From the NCBI GenBank assembly GCA_964019155.1, contig OZ025242.1, positions 21,769,092 through 21,833,091 of the forward strand: a stretch of 64,000 nucleotides of DNA, read 5' to 3'. The first letter of the stretch is position 1, and each line of letters opens with the position of its first letter. Both the position numbers and the translations under genes were made by a program. The DNA is from Osedax fenrisi (lineage: Eukaryota; Annelida; Polychaeta; Sabellida; Siboglinidae). This document shows positions 1 to 12,440 of this stretch, piece after piece. A model generated the notes under the pieces. It did no database searches. It saw nothing but the letters and a program-made list of their open reading frames with translations, and was not told the DNA's origin.

Positions 1-125
1 TATCTAAAATGTAATTAATTTATATTATATTTTAAATACGTATAAATAATTATATAAATTTAATATATGTTATAAATTATTAAAATAATATAATGTTATA
101 CTTGAAAAAATACATGTACATTATC
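1..125 (+). repeat. Fragment of repeat unit B (3' portion), cut by window edge
   Basis: The first ~120 bases match 11521-11640, 17005-17120 and 61255-61380 almost base for base. It is the 3' part of unit B, which elsewhere carries the Cys-rich peptide gene. A further copy of that unit probably extends left of the window. Confidence 0.8.
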
Positions 126-200
126 TACCTCAAATAATTTATACTGATTGTAAATGAAAGACGATAAACTTGTATCAACTTTCAGGATTTGGGATTTCTA
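126..200 (-). repeat. LINE 3'-tail fragment (antisense)
   Basis: This short stretch, containing CCTCAAATA.TTTATACTGATTG, matches 18031-18105 and more weakly 49090-49130. Those are antisense 3' ends of the CR1-like LINE family seen in arms A and A'. Confidence 0.6.
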
Positions 201-1150
201 AACCCAACCGCAATATCTCTATTATGATTGTCAAATATTACTCGCTACTTTCTCCACTTAACACGGTTTTCTCCAAGGATCCGTTCTAGGTCAATCCCTC
301 TTTTTTATTTATATCCGCCCTACTGCTGATCTAATTAAGAACTTTCCAAATATACACTTCCATATGTTTGCATATGATATTCCACTATTATCCTTTTTCC
401 CTATAAATTCCCATAATACCATTAAATAATACCATCTGAATTAATCGATTAATAAATTATGGCTCCTATTCAATAAATTAATTTCATCTCTTCAGAATTA
501 AAAAAAACGGACATCACTTTCCAGAAACCTTACGAAAACTCTAATAAATGCTAATTTATTTTCCCGACTTGACTTCTGTTCTTCCCTACTGAATTTACTT
601 CCTGCTAAAGATATTGCTCCACTAAATCGGATTATCCGTTCTTTAATACATACTACTTATTTATAACACGACTGGATAACTCTACTACTACATCTCACCA
701 ATCATCTCGTATGTGGCAACCCTTCTCCCTCCGATGAAAATTACGTATACTATCTATAATCCATAAATCAATATATTCTTCCACCCCTGGCTATATCTCT
801 GATCTAATTAAAAAACATACAATATAACCTTCTCTTCGTTGATAAAATGCCCCTCTCCTTATCTCCCAGAACTCTAGTAAAACTTACCTAAATTCTAGAG
901 TTTTTGAAAATTCCGGTCCCATCCTATGGAATTCTCTCCTACCTACCATTCATTCTATTATATCCCATAAAAGATTTATTAATCTTACTTCTTCTTTTAT
1001 CTTTACCTTTAATCATTAAATCATCCAACTTATTATTTTTGTCCGTTTTATATTCAACGTATTTATTAAATTGTTATTGTATTATTATTTTCTTCTCGCA
1101 CGAGCGAGGGGTTCTCATGAAGGTGACATGACCCTATTTTAGTGCTTAAT
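200..1150 (+). pseudogene. Decayed L2/CR1-like LINE reverse transcriptase and 3' end
   Basis: Conceptual translation across frameshifts shows the remains of a non-LTR reverse transcriptase. A GSVLG-Q-SLF segment near 280-308 corresponds to the usual QGSVLGPLLF motif. AYDIPLL near 370-390 sits where the catalytic FADD box should be. LDFCSSLLNLLP (~570-606) and an ENSGPILWNSL segment (~905-940) are typical of the C-terminus of CR1/L2 polymerases. It ends with a degenerate ATCATC tail at ~1160, as L2-type elements do. No frame stays open, so it is inactive. Clade assignment between CR1 and L2 is uncertain. Confidence 0.75.
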
Positions 1151-1164
1151 AAACCGAATATCAT

Positions 1165-1173
1165 CATCATATC

Positions 1174-1206
<33 letters not shown>

Positions 1207-1320
1207 TATCTATATATATTTGTATGTTTGCGTGTGTTTGTACGTGTGTCTATGTTTATATACGACTTACATTATACGTCGTATATATATATATATATAT
1301 ATATATATAATCATTTAATA
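1165..1320. repeat. (TA)n microsatellites
   Basis: Two blocks of alternating TA, about 1168-1210 and 1280-1310, separated by a TGTG-rich spacer. No gene is seen here. Confidence 0.95.
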
Positions 1321-2029
1321 CATGTATATGTATACTCATTAATACTAGTTATCGATATAATAGTGCGTTGTTATGATTAATGTATTGGGTTTTTCCAATA
1401 GAATAATAAATAACGTATATATACGTAATATATATATATATGACAAATGTTTAATTCCGTATGATTGTGAAATTATTGAATCCATTACATTATAAAAAGC
1501 ACTACTATGCTCTATTTATGAAATATCGTTATGTTAACGATATATTAATACTATGGATATATGGAAATAATATATAATGATAGTTTTTGTATATACTCGC
1601 ACACTAGTGCAAGATTTGACATATTTATAAATTAGTGCACCTAGATATCATCATAACATTATTGATAACATATAAATGTTGCCACTTTAGGCTGATGTCC
1701 CACTTATGTTAAGTGTTGTCATATAAATTAATTTATATATATATATATATATATATATCATTATGATTATAAATAAATAATCTATTGTAGATAATACAAA
1801 TCACACATATGTGTATATACTAAAGCTGTAAATAAACTAACTTTTTGAAGTATTGATACTTGTTCGAACTCACTTTTTGAAGTATTGATAATTGTTCGAA
1901 CAAAATTGTTGAAGTAGGTAACCTATCGATAATTTTTCGTACACCATTTTTGAAGTATCGATACTTGTATATAAATAAGCTAAGGATTTTGATAGAGCCG
2001 TGCTTTGGGTGCAATAAGCCTACCCCAGA

Positions 2030-2097
<68 letters not shown>

Positions 2098-2830
2098 TAT
2101 ACACACATATGTATATATATAATCATTTAATATATGTATATGTATAATCATTAATACTAGTTATCGATATAATAGTGCGTTGTTATGATTAATGTTTTGG
2201 GTTTTTCCAATAGAATAATAAATAACGTATATATAACGTAATATATATATATATATGACAAATGTTTAATTCCATATTATTGTGAAAGTATTGAATCCAT
2301 TACATTATAAAAAGCACTACTATGTTCTATTTATGAAATATCGTTATGTTAACGATATATTAATACTATGGATATATGAAAATAATATATAATTATAGTT
2401 TTTATATATACTCGCACACTAGTGCAAGATTTAAGAGTAATATTTGACATATTTATAAATTAGTGCACCTAGATATCATCATAATATTATTTATAAAATA
2501 TAAATGTTGCCACTTTAGGCTGATAGTTGTCCCACTTATGTTAAGTGTTGTCATATAAATTAATTTATATGTATATATATCATTATGATTATAGATAAAT
2601 AATCCATTGTAGATAATAAAAATCACACATATGTGTATATACTAGAGCTATAAATAAACTCACTTTTTGAAGTATTGATAATTGTTCGAACAAAATTGTT
2701 GAAGTATCGATAATTTTTCGTACACCATTTTTGAAGTATCGATACTTGTATATAAAGTACGCTAAGGATTTTGATAGAGCCGTGCTTTGGGTAAAATAAG
2801 CCTACCCGAGAGTTTTACTCTACAAACATA
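1310..2830 (+). repeat. Tandem duplication of ~800 bp inside arm A
   Basis: Two near-identical units (1310-2033 and 2120-2830) run from TCATTTAATA through ACTAGTTATCGATATAATAG to GATAGAGCCGTGCTTTGGGT and a CCTACCC end. They are separated by a (TA)n run. Arm A' has only one unit (53165-53893). Each unit also holds short internal repeats of TTGAAGTATTGATA.TTGTTCGAAC. Confidence 0.9.
2036..2130. repeat. (TA)n microsatellite
   Basis: About 48 bases of perfect alternating TA followed by imperfect TACACATA repeats, located between the two duplicated units. Confidence 0.95.
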
Positions 2831-3732
2831 AAACGAATCAAGACTATTACGTAATGGGTTCAAACCATATTGAGACTATTACTAGATATAACCGAGCACA
2901 AACGATATTTTTTATGTTTCATTTTAATCATAATTTTTAATTTATTTTGTTATTTTTATTATAGATATAAATATTAATCTATATATCTCTTACATAATCT
3001 GTGTATAAATAAATGTTATTATTTCCATAGGTGGCTAATTTATTTATATTATTTTTAGTTTTTTAATTTCTAATATCTACATCGATTCTTTGATATAATG
3101 AAACATAGATAAACAATATTATACTCATTTAACAATAATATTATAAGAGTAGTTACCTATTTATTTATAATTCAATAATAATTATTTGTTTTATATATCC
3201 TATATACATTTTCAAAAGAAAATCCATCCTATACATATACATTTTATAAATAAATATATTGATTTATTTTTATTAGTTTAGTTTATATAAATTAAAATCT
3301 ATTCACTTATTTCTAAGCAATATATGGTGTCGAAATATCATAATAACTATATATATATATATATATATATAACATATTTATATGTTAATAACATATTGTT
3401 AAAAATAAATGTTTCTTAAAATATATAATTATAAAAATAATAAAGTATTGGTTATAAATAAAAAATAAATATACAAATGTTTACTTAATTAAATTGATTA
3501 CTGGTTACTATTTAATTTATTATAAAATTAAAATGTTGTAAAAAAAAATATTAATTTAAATACAAAAACGATTTCAATTATGGAAAATGTAATGTTTTAT
3601 TTATTTTAATTGATACAAATATCAAGTGAAACATTTTTGTCTACAATATATATATATTTAAATATATTCACATTATTATAAATTAGCATTGCATTTTTTT
3701 ATAATGATATATTTTAATTGTATATATAATAT
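2830..3732. other. A+T-rich non-coding part of arm A
   Basis: No open frame. The stretch 3220-3700 is found three times: here, inverted in arm A' (52250-52790), and in the same inverted sense at 26780-27300. I see nothing else in it. Confidence 0.7.
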
Positions 3733-4465
3733 GTCCTGACAAAGATTGAACCCTCATCCTTATATCTACGTATCTGATTAACTATTCAACGTATCCATAG
3801 AAAATATAACTGTGTATACACAAACAGTTAACACTACATAAATGACTAAGAGTTATGTATTGCTAGTAACATATATCTCTTTAGATTTATAAATAAAACG
3901 ATTGCTGCTTGATTAATGAAAATGTTTTGTAATCTCTTCATAGTTTAAGTGACACTTAGTGTTGAATAGTTTGTCTGTCTGTCTGTATAGATGATGTATA
4001 GGACCCCGTTCACAGTCACTCGCATGATCAATAGTTCTACGTAAAAAGATGTGTTCGTCTCAGATACCTGCAGATATCCTACTGATACTTTATACTTCAC
4101 TATATATATAGATGACTATATAGCTAACTATGTGTTAAAATAGATATACATATTATAATATAATATATGTAATTATGTTGTGAATATATGATGATGTCAT
4201 TATCTATAAATAGGAAAGTGAAAGGCCGCTAACACGAATACAATAAACACAACTAATTCAAATATTGATATTTGTGGAGATATAGACAATATTACAATGT
4301 GTACTTTAACCTATATTTTTAAACTATAAGTATACGTATAATAAACATAGTAATGTAGTTTTAACTGTTTGTGTATACACAGTTATATTTTCTATGGATA
4401 CGTTGAATAGTGAATCAGATACGTAGATATAAGGATGAGGGTTCAATCCCTGTCAGGACGAATAA
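3733..4465 (+). mobile_element. ~730-bp element with ~100-bp terminal inverted repeats
   Basis: Left end GTCCTGACAAAGATTGAACC and right end GGTTCAATCCCTGTCAGGAC are reverse complements, and the similarity continues for about 100 bases to an ACTGTGTATACACAAACAGT core. The interior has a TATA-like TCTATAAATAGG near 4204, a (CTGT)n run near 3970 and AATAAA signals. No protein frame is seen. The GGTTCAATCC in the terminal repeat resembles a pol III B box, so a tRNA-related origin is possible. In arm A' the flanks are inverted but the core keeps the same orientation. Confidence 0.75.
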
Positions 4466-4539
4466 AATAGGTCTTAAAATACTATTTAGAAGTTATCTTA
4501 TATAAAGGTGTATAAATAAAGTATTGCTTCTCGTTAAAA

Positions 4540-4680
4540 CCATGGATGCATTAACACGAGAACGGCTATGAAGGGATATTAAAGCCATTTGGCTATAAGT
4601 TTAAACCTTCATCTAAGTTCTTGAATGGAATGAAAGGAATTCACCAAAATAATATAAGACGTGTTTATTTACTAGTTAAT
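4540..4680 (+). repeat. LINE/SINE 3'-tail-like repeat
   Basis: About 100 bp including GAAGGGATATTAAAGCCATT, GGCTATAAGT and GGAATTCACCAAA. Related copies lie at 17690-17800 and 61840-61935, plus the inverted one at 51400-51510. The conserved end followed by an A/T tail suggests the 3' terminus of a retrotransposon family. Confidence 0.6.
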
Positions 4681-4955
4681 ATAATCTATAAGAATCACTA
4701 TAAAGATGAGTAATTTATTATTTATTTTTATATATACTAATTATACTATATTATATCTATCTAATCACATTATTAATTTTAATTTACATATTTAATATAC
4801 ATATAATTTAGAAATTTAGAATTGTTTATTTATAAAATACATTAAAGATTCACGCCTGAGTGATTTTGCTCTATACTATTATAAATAAATGTATATCTAG
4901 ATATATTATATTCAGATATAACTTTAATTGTGTATAGTGTGTATATTAATTAAAT

Positions 4956-7045
4956 ATGTCAAATAATATTAAAAATTATGACGATCAATTTATAAAAATT
5001 GTTGATAATCAGAATATTATGATTGAAAATCAACAACAAATTATAAATAAATTAATGGAATTAAATGATAAACAAATTGATATGATTAAAGTTTTAGAAG
5101 ACACAATTAATAATATAATTAATACAAATATAATGACATTTGCTGAAGCAACAAAAAAATATATTAAAGAAATATTAATAAATAATATATTACAGTTAAA
5201 AATACTATAAAACTTAATAATACTATAAATGATAATAATAAAGCTGTAATATTTATAATATAAAAAATATTAATGACAAAAATGTAATGAGTCGTAATAA
5301 ATTAGAACTTAATAATATTAATGAAATACTGCAATCAATAAATATACAATCTAAAATAATAAATGAAATAAATATACATAGAGTTGGAAAATATAATAAA
5401 TATAATGATAAGTCTAGATAAGTTAAAATAACACTAGAATCAGAAAATTATAAGAATAATATCATATATAATGCATTTAAATTAAAAGATACTAATTTTA
5501 AACATATTGGTATATCTTTAGTATATAGCAAATATGAACTTTCTACTATTAAAAATGTGTATAATGAAGCAATTGAGAAATCGGTTAATGGACACAAATT
5601 TAAACTTAAAATTAATTTTAGAATAGTAGATACATTGGTAATGAATACTATTAACAATATTTCATTTATTCAGAATATAAATCAAATTAATGAGATGGAT
5701 AATGTATTTGACTATATACATAAAAATCTGAATTGTTATTTGAATCTAATATAGGTAATGACTTTATATTGAATGACAATACTAAAAATAATTGTAAATA
5801 TTATAAAATAGATGATCTAAACAATGACATTTAAAACAATGATTTTGGTTTATCGATATTTCTTTTGAATTCTAGAAGTTTTAGATCAAACTTTAATAAT
5901 ATAATTAAATTGTTAACATAAATAAAATACAATTTTAATTTTATTATATTTACTGAAACGTGACTTACATCGCATGATATTGATATATATATATATATTT
6001 ATAACATTATACTTCTATTCGTACAATAAGAAATAATAAACGTGGTGGTGATGTTGCCATTTATATAAACAATAACTTAAATATTAATATATTGCATAAT
6101 CTAACCTTTACTATTGATAATTCAATTGATATATATATATACTATTGAACTTATTTATAATAATAAAAATATAATATTAAGTAGTATATATAGACCACCA
6201 GATTCTAATATTGATTCTTTTAAAAATATTATTTTAAATAATTTCCAGAGTATATCACATAATACAACATATTTATGCGGAGATTTTAATATTGATATTT
6301 TTAAACATAATATTAATAAACATATTAAAGATTTCATTGATAATATTTACCAATATGGTTATCAGTCGTTGATAAATAAATGTACTCGTATTACTTATAC
6401 ATCTTAATCTATTATTGATAATATTTATACTAATAATAATAATAGACCATATATATATAATCATTAATTCAAAAAAAATAATATAATCAAAAATATTATT
6501 TTTGTTTTATGTTAGGTATTCAGGTGCAACTCCATTTTTTTTATTTTTAACAATTTATATATAGTTATATCATACTTTCTCTCTTTTTAGAGTAATTTTT
6601 TAAATTCTTAATTATATGTATATTTTATTTATTTTATGAGAATCTAGATTATCCAAAAATATGATGATTGGGGAAATTCTAGTAAAAACTATAACTTGTT
6701 TAATAAGATCCCCATTATTCCTTGCCTGTTGGAGAAGAATGATAAATCTGATTTATTTATTTATTTATATATAAATGGTCTTTAATGAAGGATGTATCTT
6801 ATCATTTACCTATTATTGTCATTACTTTGATTTGCAATACGTATAAAGTATTTGTGGTAAATTTGTATTGCTATTTTTATTACTGATATCTTAGATAGAA
6901 AATGTATTATCAAATATTTTATTTAATATTATTTTAATTTTATATCTGATTTTTACCCTTATAATCACATTGAGTGAACGACTTGATAAACTATGTATTA
7001 AATACATACATAAATAAATAAATAAATACATAAATAAATAAATAA
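4956..7045 (+). pseudogene. Dead CR1-like LINE lacking the RT domain
   Basis: ORF1 starts at 4956: a coiled-coil-like Asn/Ile/Gln-rich N-terminus, then after a break an RRM-like region (~5287-5750) with YNAFKLKDTNFKHIGIS. Endonuclease follows from ~5860: NSRSF, a broken TETWL box in which Trp is a TGA stop (~5962), RGG.VAIYIN, YRPPDSNIDSF (~6190) and LCGDFNIDIF (~6280). At ~6407 it jumps directly to the 3' UTR, so the whole reverse-transcriptase domain is missing. It ends in an (AAATA)n tail at ~7000-7045. The same deletion and the same TGA occur in arm A', so the element was already dead when the arms duplicated. Confidence 0.8.
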
Positions 7046-7077
7046 TTTAATTAACTGTCTTTTATATGTATAGAAGA

Positions 7078-7118
<41 letters not shown>

Positions 7119-7865
7119 CATACCATATTTATTAGACATTTCTTGCAGAATAATAACCATTTGGAGGAAAATGTCATGTCCACCAAATAGTTAGGGCAAT
7201 AATTTATCACTTTTGGTATAAATTTGACTTATAATAAAATTATATCATTAATATATAAACTATATTTATATATTATTTATTAATTATATTAAAATCTAGA
7301 GAATAATTGGGTTTAAATAATGATTGAATAAACACTATATATATATTGGATCCATAAATATAACTATTTAGTAGATATACCAATTGTAATGAAATATACA
7401 GTAGTATTGGATATATGTTTATAGAGTGTTGATACATTTACAATTTATATTACTCATGGATCATATATATTACATAAAAAATACAATTTTACATTTATAA
7501 TCAATATATATTTTAAATTAATTAATTTATATATTTAAAAATAATTGCGCGAGCGCGTAATTTTTCTTATCATTAAATATAGAACACAACTTATAAAATA
7601 GTAAATTTAGAGCGAATTAATTATGCAAACAGTCTATAAAAAATAAATCTTAATATTGTCCACAAAATCATGATTTATGCATAAATTATACATAATATAT
7701 TATTGGTAGACATTATTTATATATGTTTTTTATTATTGATTATTTTGAAAAAATAATTAAATATATGCAAAGAGTGTATCATGATTAATTAATATGTTAA
7801 TTTTAGCTTCAAATCTATCTTTTAAAAACTGCCCCCCATATGATTATATTATGCATCGTCTACCA
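7045..7865. other. Non-coding inner end of arm A
   Basis: A+T-rich, with a (TA)n run at 7080-7118. It is mirrored at 48095-48945. No coding signal is seen. Confidence 0.7.
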
Positions 7866-8049
7866 AATGGTTATATAATATGTTTTATATAATGAATATT
7901 TGCTTCGAAAATTGAAAATAATATAATAATTTCTTTTTAATTTTCTTCTATCTATATATATATATAGGACATATAGTCCTATATATATTTTATAAAGTCA
8001 GTTTTCTCATATTGCTTTATTCGTTTCAGAAACCCTAAAATATATAAAG

Positions 8050-8210
8050 TCGTTAAATACATATAATAATAATAATAATAATAATAATAACAGATGAGAT
8101 GTTACCTCTCAGTATCAATTACGATATTGCTTCGTCGAGGGCCGAATGGTAAAGGAAGCTTATTAGGAATAAAAGGGGCGTTCTCAACCTGTTACCCTTT
8201 TCCAATCATA
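8050..8210 (-). repeat. Retroelement 3' end with (TTA)n tail
   Basis: On the minus strand a more G+C-rich block, containing GGCCCTCGACGAAGCAAT, ends in a (TTA)n run that appears on the plus strand as (AAT)n at 8065-8090. This is the layout of a short LINE or SINE 3' end. An almost identical copy sits at the same place in B2 (56795-56940). Confidence 0.55.
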
Positions 8211-8280
8211 TTAATAATAGATAATAATAGTATATAGTACTAAATATATATTTAATATATTGTACAAAACCATATATCAT

Positions 8281-8320
<40 letters not shown>

Positions 8321-9300
8321 TATATAAATGCATATTATGTTAGATAAACATTATATTTTATAAATACGTAATAAAAAATAAATATTTAATAACTACTCAT
8401 TGTATAAAATTGTTCTTCCAAATCATTTTTTTGCTAAAATTTGAAGAAAAAAACTATTACATAATACATTAGAGTAATTAATTAATTATTTTAAAAAAAT
8501 GTACTCAATATTATAGACAATTTGTATCCTATCTAGCACCATTTAAAAGTTTAAGCATTAATTAAAATGACCACAACCCACTTCTCGGACACTACCCCCT
8601 TCCTTCCATTACTGTTTTAAACTTTATTTAGTCACCGAAAATTTTAAAAAATATATAAATTATTATAAACTATATATATCATTTATATAAATAAATAATT
8701 ATCACGAAATATTGGCTATTTATCTGAAATAAATTTGATACTTTGAATACACTTTAAATTATGTAATCTTAAATATTAAATATAGATTTTAATAATTTAA
8801 TAAAATATTTAATAAAAATAATTAAAATTCTAAATTTATCTAATAGCTAATAATTATAATATAATCAATAATATTAAAGTAATTATAAGTTATTATTTAG
8901 TAATATATTTAATTTTAAAATTCTTATGTTTATTATAATATTAATTATTCATTATTAATGTATATATATTATAATAAAATGTAAATAAAATTAAAATCTA
9001 TATTATCTTTATGATATATATATATCACACTTGATGTATATATACACATTAAACACATATACCTATTCAATACATATCATACAATATATATATAATATAT
9101 TATCAATAATATAATCGATATTATTACACTGATATATAAAAACAATATAAATAATCAATCATCCTTCACAAATATATTAGACACACCCATATCGTTTATA
9201 ATAATTTAACTTTTTCACTGTATTATATTAAGATTTATTAACAACCTTATAAGGAATTTACATATAAATATGTGCACGTAATATTATTTAACCATATGAT
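8210..9300. other. Non-coding A+T-rich stretch of B1
   Basis: Contains a (TA)n run at 8283-8320 and no open frame I would support. It is collinear with B2. Confidence 0.6.
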
Positions 9301-9310
9301 ATTATTAAAC

Positions 9311-9338
9311 CACGTGATATTTTCATTACTATATATAA
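9311..9338 (+). promoter_or_regulatory. Candidate core promoter of Cys-rich peptide gene 1
   Basis: An E-box-like CACGTG (9311-9316) lies 13 bp before TATATATAA (9330-9338), about 360 bp upstream of the predicted ATG. Both motifs and their spacing recur in B2 (58020-58047). In such A+T-rich DNA a TATA string is weak evidence on its own. Confidence 0.35.
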
Positions 9339-9700
9339 CATCGTCTGTCTGTTACCTACATTAAGAATATTACACGTCAATAACTCACTGATTAAGGTAC
9401 ACTGTTATATTAGTATATTATTCTTAGATACATTAATTGTTTTTTATATAGTAAATAATATTAATATGAATTATGATGTAATAATATATTTTACTATATT
9501 GGTAGGCCTACTATTAATAACTATGTTTATTTATTCCTATTCATTTTTCTGACAAGAAGATATCTCGACAAGTTCATAAAAACTTATATATCTATCTGGG
9601 TTTATTCTCGTTTATTACGATGAACCAATCTGATTATTATTATATTATTTGAATATTTCACTGTTAAATATATTAAATATTACCGATGATATTGAACAGT

Positions 9701-10061
9701 ATGAGGTTATTACCCGTAGTGCTATTGTTGACGATAGCCTATTGTTGTGTGTATGCGAGTTCACAAGAAGAGGAGGACAACCAGGCTACAACAGCAGGTT
9801 AGTGTTCATTAATTATTATATAATAAATAATATCTTATTTATAATTACATATTTCAGTTATATCATGTAATTTTATTTCATAAATTAATAAATGAAGTCA
9901 AAATATAATATTATAATTAAATTAAATGTAACAAACACTATAATACTATCACTAATAGTATACACTGAAGCACCAGAGAAATATGAAGATGATATTATAA
10001 AGGCAGGAGGAAATATAACAGAACAAGTTAAAGATGTTGAAAACAGCACACTTTCAAAGAG

Positions 10062-10101
<40 letters not shown>

Positions 10102-10789
10102 TAATAACCATGTGATTATGTAAGTATTATCTTAAACAATAATTTAACAGGTAGGTATTGTGGACACTGTAGATATAGAACTTCTTCCAGGATACAACGT
10201 CCATGTTATAGATATAGATATGTGAGGTATACGGTTAAGGTGCGATGCGGATTTTGGAGGAGAAGACGTTGGTGTTATAGGTCAGTATGTGACCTAGTTA
10301 GCATTGTTTAGGTGTTAGAAATGTTTACCTGTTGTCTAAACCTCTAAATAGTTATACATGTGTCTCTTTAGCATATAGGACATATTGTAATGATACTACA
10401 TATTGATATGTATACGATACATAAATAATATCACATATATTTAATATTATATAATAATTAAATTAGTTAATTTAAATACAAATTATTATAAGTTAAAAAT
10501 TAATATTTAATTTGTGAAAAAAATTGGTAATTTTGTATTTTATAATTGTCATAATATTAATTCTATTTTACTAACATTGTATAACTATAATAATAATAAT
10601 ACTATAATAACTGTAATATATAATATAATAATTTCAATAAAAGATATAATAATGAACTGTTATATAATCATATTCTCCAATAGAACGAGATCAAGGAGGA
10701 TATTGTATCGGTACTGTTGCCGGCCATCTGTTTTAAAGTACTATATAATTCGATATAGGAGATATATTGTCTGCTATAGAAGTGAGTAA
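9701..10789 (+). CDS. Predicted secreted Cys/Arg/Tyr-rich cationic peptide precursor, copy 1
   Basis: Four exons joined by GT-AG introns: 9701-9797, 9959-10060, 10151-10280 and 10684-10789 (435 nt, 144 residues). Intron phases are 1, 1 and 2, and every join keeps the frame. Exon 1 gives a signal peptide (MRLLPVVLLLTIAY, cleavage likely near residues 19-22) and the start of an acidic propiece (QEEED). Exon 2 continues it (EKYEDD) with two N-glycosylation sequons (Asn51, Asn61). Exons 3 and 4 encode a strongly basic tail rich in Arg and Tyr, with cysteines at residues 70, 73, 85, 99, 108, 121, 122 and 140. The design (signal, acidic pro-region, cationic eight-Cys tail) is that of many animal antimicrobial peptides; Hydra periculins have a comparable layout, but I cannot claim homology. 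The exon 2 donor is weak (GTTATT) beside a (TA)n run. An alternative donor in exon 4 (GAA|GTGAGT) could splice to 11772. Confidence 0.72.
10061..10110. repeat. (TA)n microsatellite in intron 2
   Basis: A TA run directly abuts the exon 2 donor. B2 has a longer one at 58773-58845. Confidence 0.9.
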
Positions 10790-10854
10790 ATCATATATCT
10801 ATATATTATTTTTATTTATTAAATTAATTTAATAATAGACTACAACTCTATATA

Positions 10855-10856
10855 CA

Positions 10857-10903
<47 letters not shown>

Positions 10904-10905
10904 TG
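10855..10905. repeat. (TA)n microsatellite
   Basis: About 44 bases of alternating TA, followed by a GTGTGT stretch. B2 has only a short version near 59605-59620. Confidence 0.95.
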
Positions 10906-11771
10906 TGTGTATATGGCATTTCATATAATACATACGCAATATAATATACCATATTGGAGTATTTTTTGGAACTAATAAAATATATTGTAAGCTATAATAA
11001 TAAACATCATATATATATAACAATGATTATTTTGTTTATATTAGTTAAACTAAGAATCATAATATATAGCATATTAATTATAGTAATACTTGTATATATT
11101 ACAAAATAGTTATGTCAACATGTAAACTATAATAAATAAATGCATTTCATTTAAAATAGTATTTCAATAATATAATTATATTATATTATTAATAGTATTA
11201 TACTTGTGATATACACAAAATAATATATTTACACAACATAATATACATATATATTCATTATTTATATGAATGTATATACATTTCCAACATTATATTACCA
11301 TATGTTATGTATTCACTATGTCAGTAATATAAAAATTGGTATTTTATTATACATCGATCTAATAATAAATATCTATAATATATACAATAAAATATTAATA
11401 AATAAATAAATTAATACAGGATAAATATGAATGAAAATGAAAAGTAAAAGGATGCCTGCTATTAATATAATATTAATTATTATATGTTATATTATATATA
11501 TAATTGTATACTGATATTGATTATCTAAACTGTAATTAATTTATATTATATTTTAAATACGTATAAATAATTATATACGTTTATTATATGTTATAAATTA
11601 TTATAATAATATAATGTTATACTTGAAAAAATACATTTACATTTTATATACATTGAAATTACAATAAAATATTAAATGTATGCATTTCAATGATCACAAT
11701 TATGTAACCTTTCAAAAAATCTGGTATAAATATATAATTATTAGTATTGTTATCATCATCATCATATTTAG

Positions 11772-11868
11772 GCAATTCCGTGTTAGCTATAGAATAAATA
11801 CTGATCATCAACCTAATTACCCATTTATTAATATGATAAGTTCCATTATAAATAAGAATATATTATAA
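11772..11868 (+). other. Possible alternative terminal exon of the peptide gene
   Basis: A good 3' splice site (TCATCATCATATTTAG) is followed by GCAATTCCGTGTTAGC, identical in B1, B3 (~17253) and B2 (~61504). If exon 4 used its internal donor (phase 1), this would add the eight residues SNSVLAIE and stop. In another frame it stays open to 11868. Conservation in three copies may only reflect recent duplication. Confidence 0.35.
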
Positions 11869-12149
11869 TGTTTAGAAACATTATAATATTATGAGTTAAT
11901 GTTGAATTTATATGATAACAATAAATAAAATAAATAATAACATATATAGAAACTTATTGTATTTATTTAATCATCTTGTAATAATATAATCATGTAATAT
12001 TTATTTATATTAGTATCAATAAAAGATAGAAATTAGATTAAAATCTTAGAAAAAATATATAACAATTTAAATAGCATACATTTATACAATTTCGGAAAAA
12101 TAAATAAGAGGGTATCCAACAACTATAACTAAAAAAACAATAAATATAA

Positions 12150-12440
12150 TTGGTATTTTTTACTTTAATATATATAGAGACTATAAAGCGCTTAAACGTC
12201 GTCGCTGGACCGTCCTTCGATGTCCTCGAGCGAAGCGAGCCATAAGACCTTCATAAATTTCAAACTTTTTACACATTTATAAATCTAATACCCTCTAGAT
12301 AATAAATCGTTGATAATATTTATATATATATCGATTATATAATTAGTACACTGTTAGTATACGTGATTTACATATAATTTTATATATTTATATATAAATA
12401 TTTAAATATATATATTTAAATAATCTCTATTCATCGATCG
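12150..12440. other. Spacer with a small G+C-richer island
   Basis: No gene. 12190-12250 is noticeably G+C-rich (GCGCTTAAACGTCGTCGCTG, then CCTCGAGCGAAGCGAG) against an A+T-rich background. I do not recognise it. Confidence 0.5.

Larger units (their letters stand above)
1328..7865 (+). repeat. Left arm (A) of a giant inverted repeat
   Basis: The segment recurs as its reverse complement at 48095-53893, about 40 kb away. Matching landmarks include ACTAGTTATCGATATAATAG (1348 versus 53885), the CGAGAGTTTTACTC block (2810 versus 53185), a dead LINE and the GCATCGTCTACC inner edge (7852 versus 48105). The arm is longer than its partner mainly because it has an internal ~800-bp tandem duplication. 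The right arm keeps longer open frames in the LINE, so this arm has decayed more. Confidence 0.9.
7866..12146 (+). repeat. Repeat unit B, copy 1 (B1)
   Basis: Direct repeat of 56615-61760 (B2). Both start at AATGGTTATATAATATG and stay collinear through the four exons of the Cys-rich peptide gene. The 3' third (11068-12146) is also repeated at 16541-17617 (B3). The similarity covers introns and intergenic DNA as well as exons, so the unit was duplicated as DNA and not by retrocopying. Confidence 0.9.

Noticed and set aside
4420..4465. tRNA-like 3' half (GGTTCAATCC)
   Set aside because: No convincing full cloverleaf; it is part of the element's terminal inverted repeat.
9649..9870. 73-codon plus frame over exon 1 of the peptide gene (and 58358-58579)
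   Set aside because: It is in a different frame from the signal peptide and runs through the splice donor; the 9701 start with a secretory signal and phase-matched exons explains the region better.
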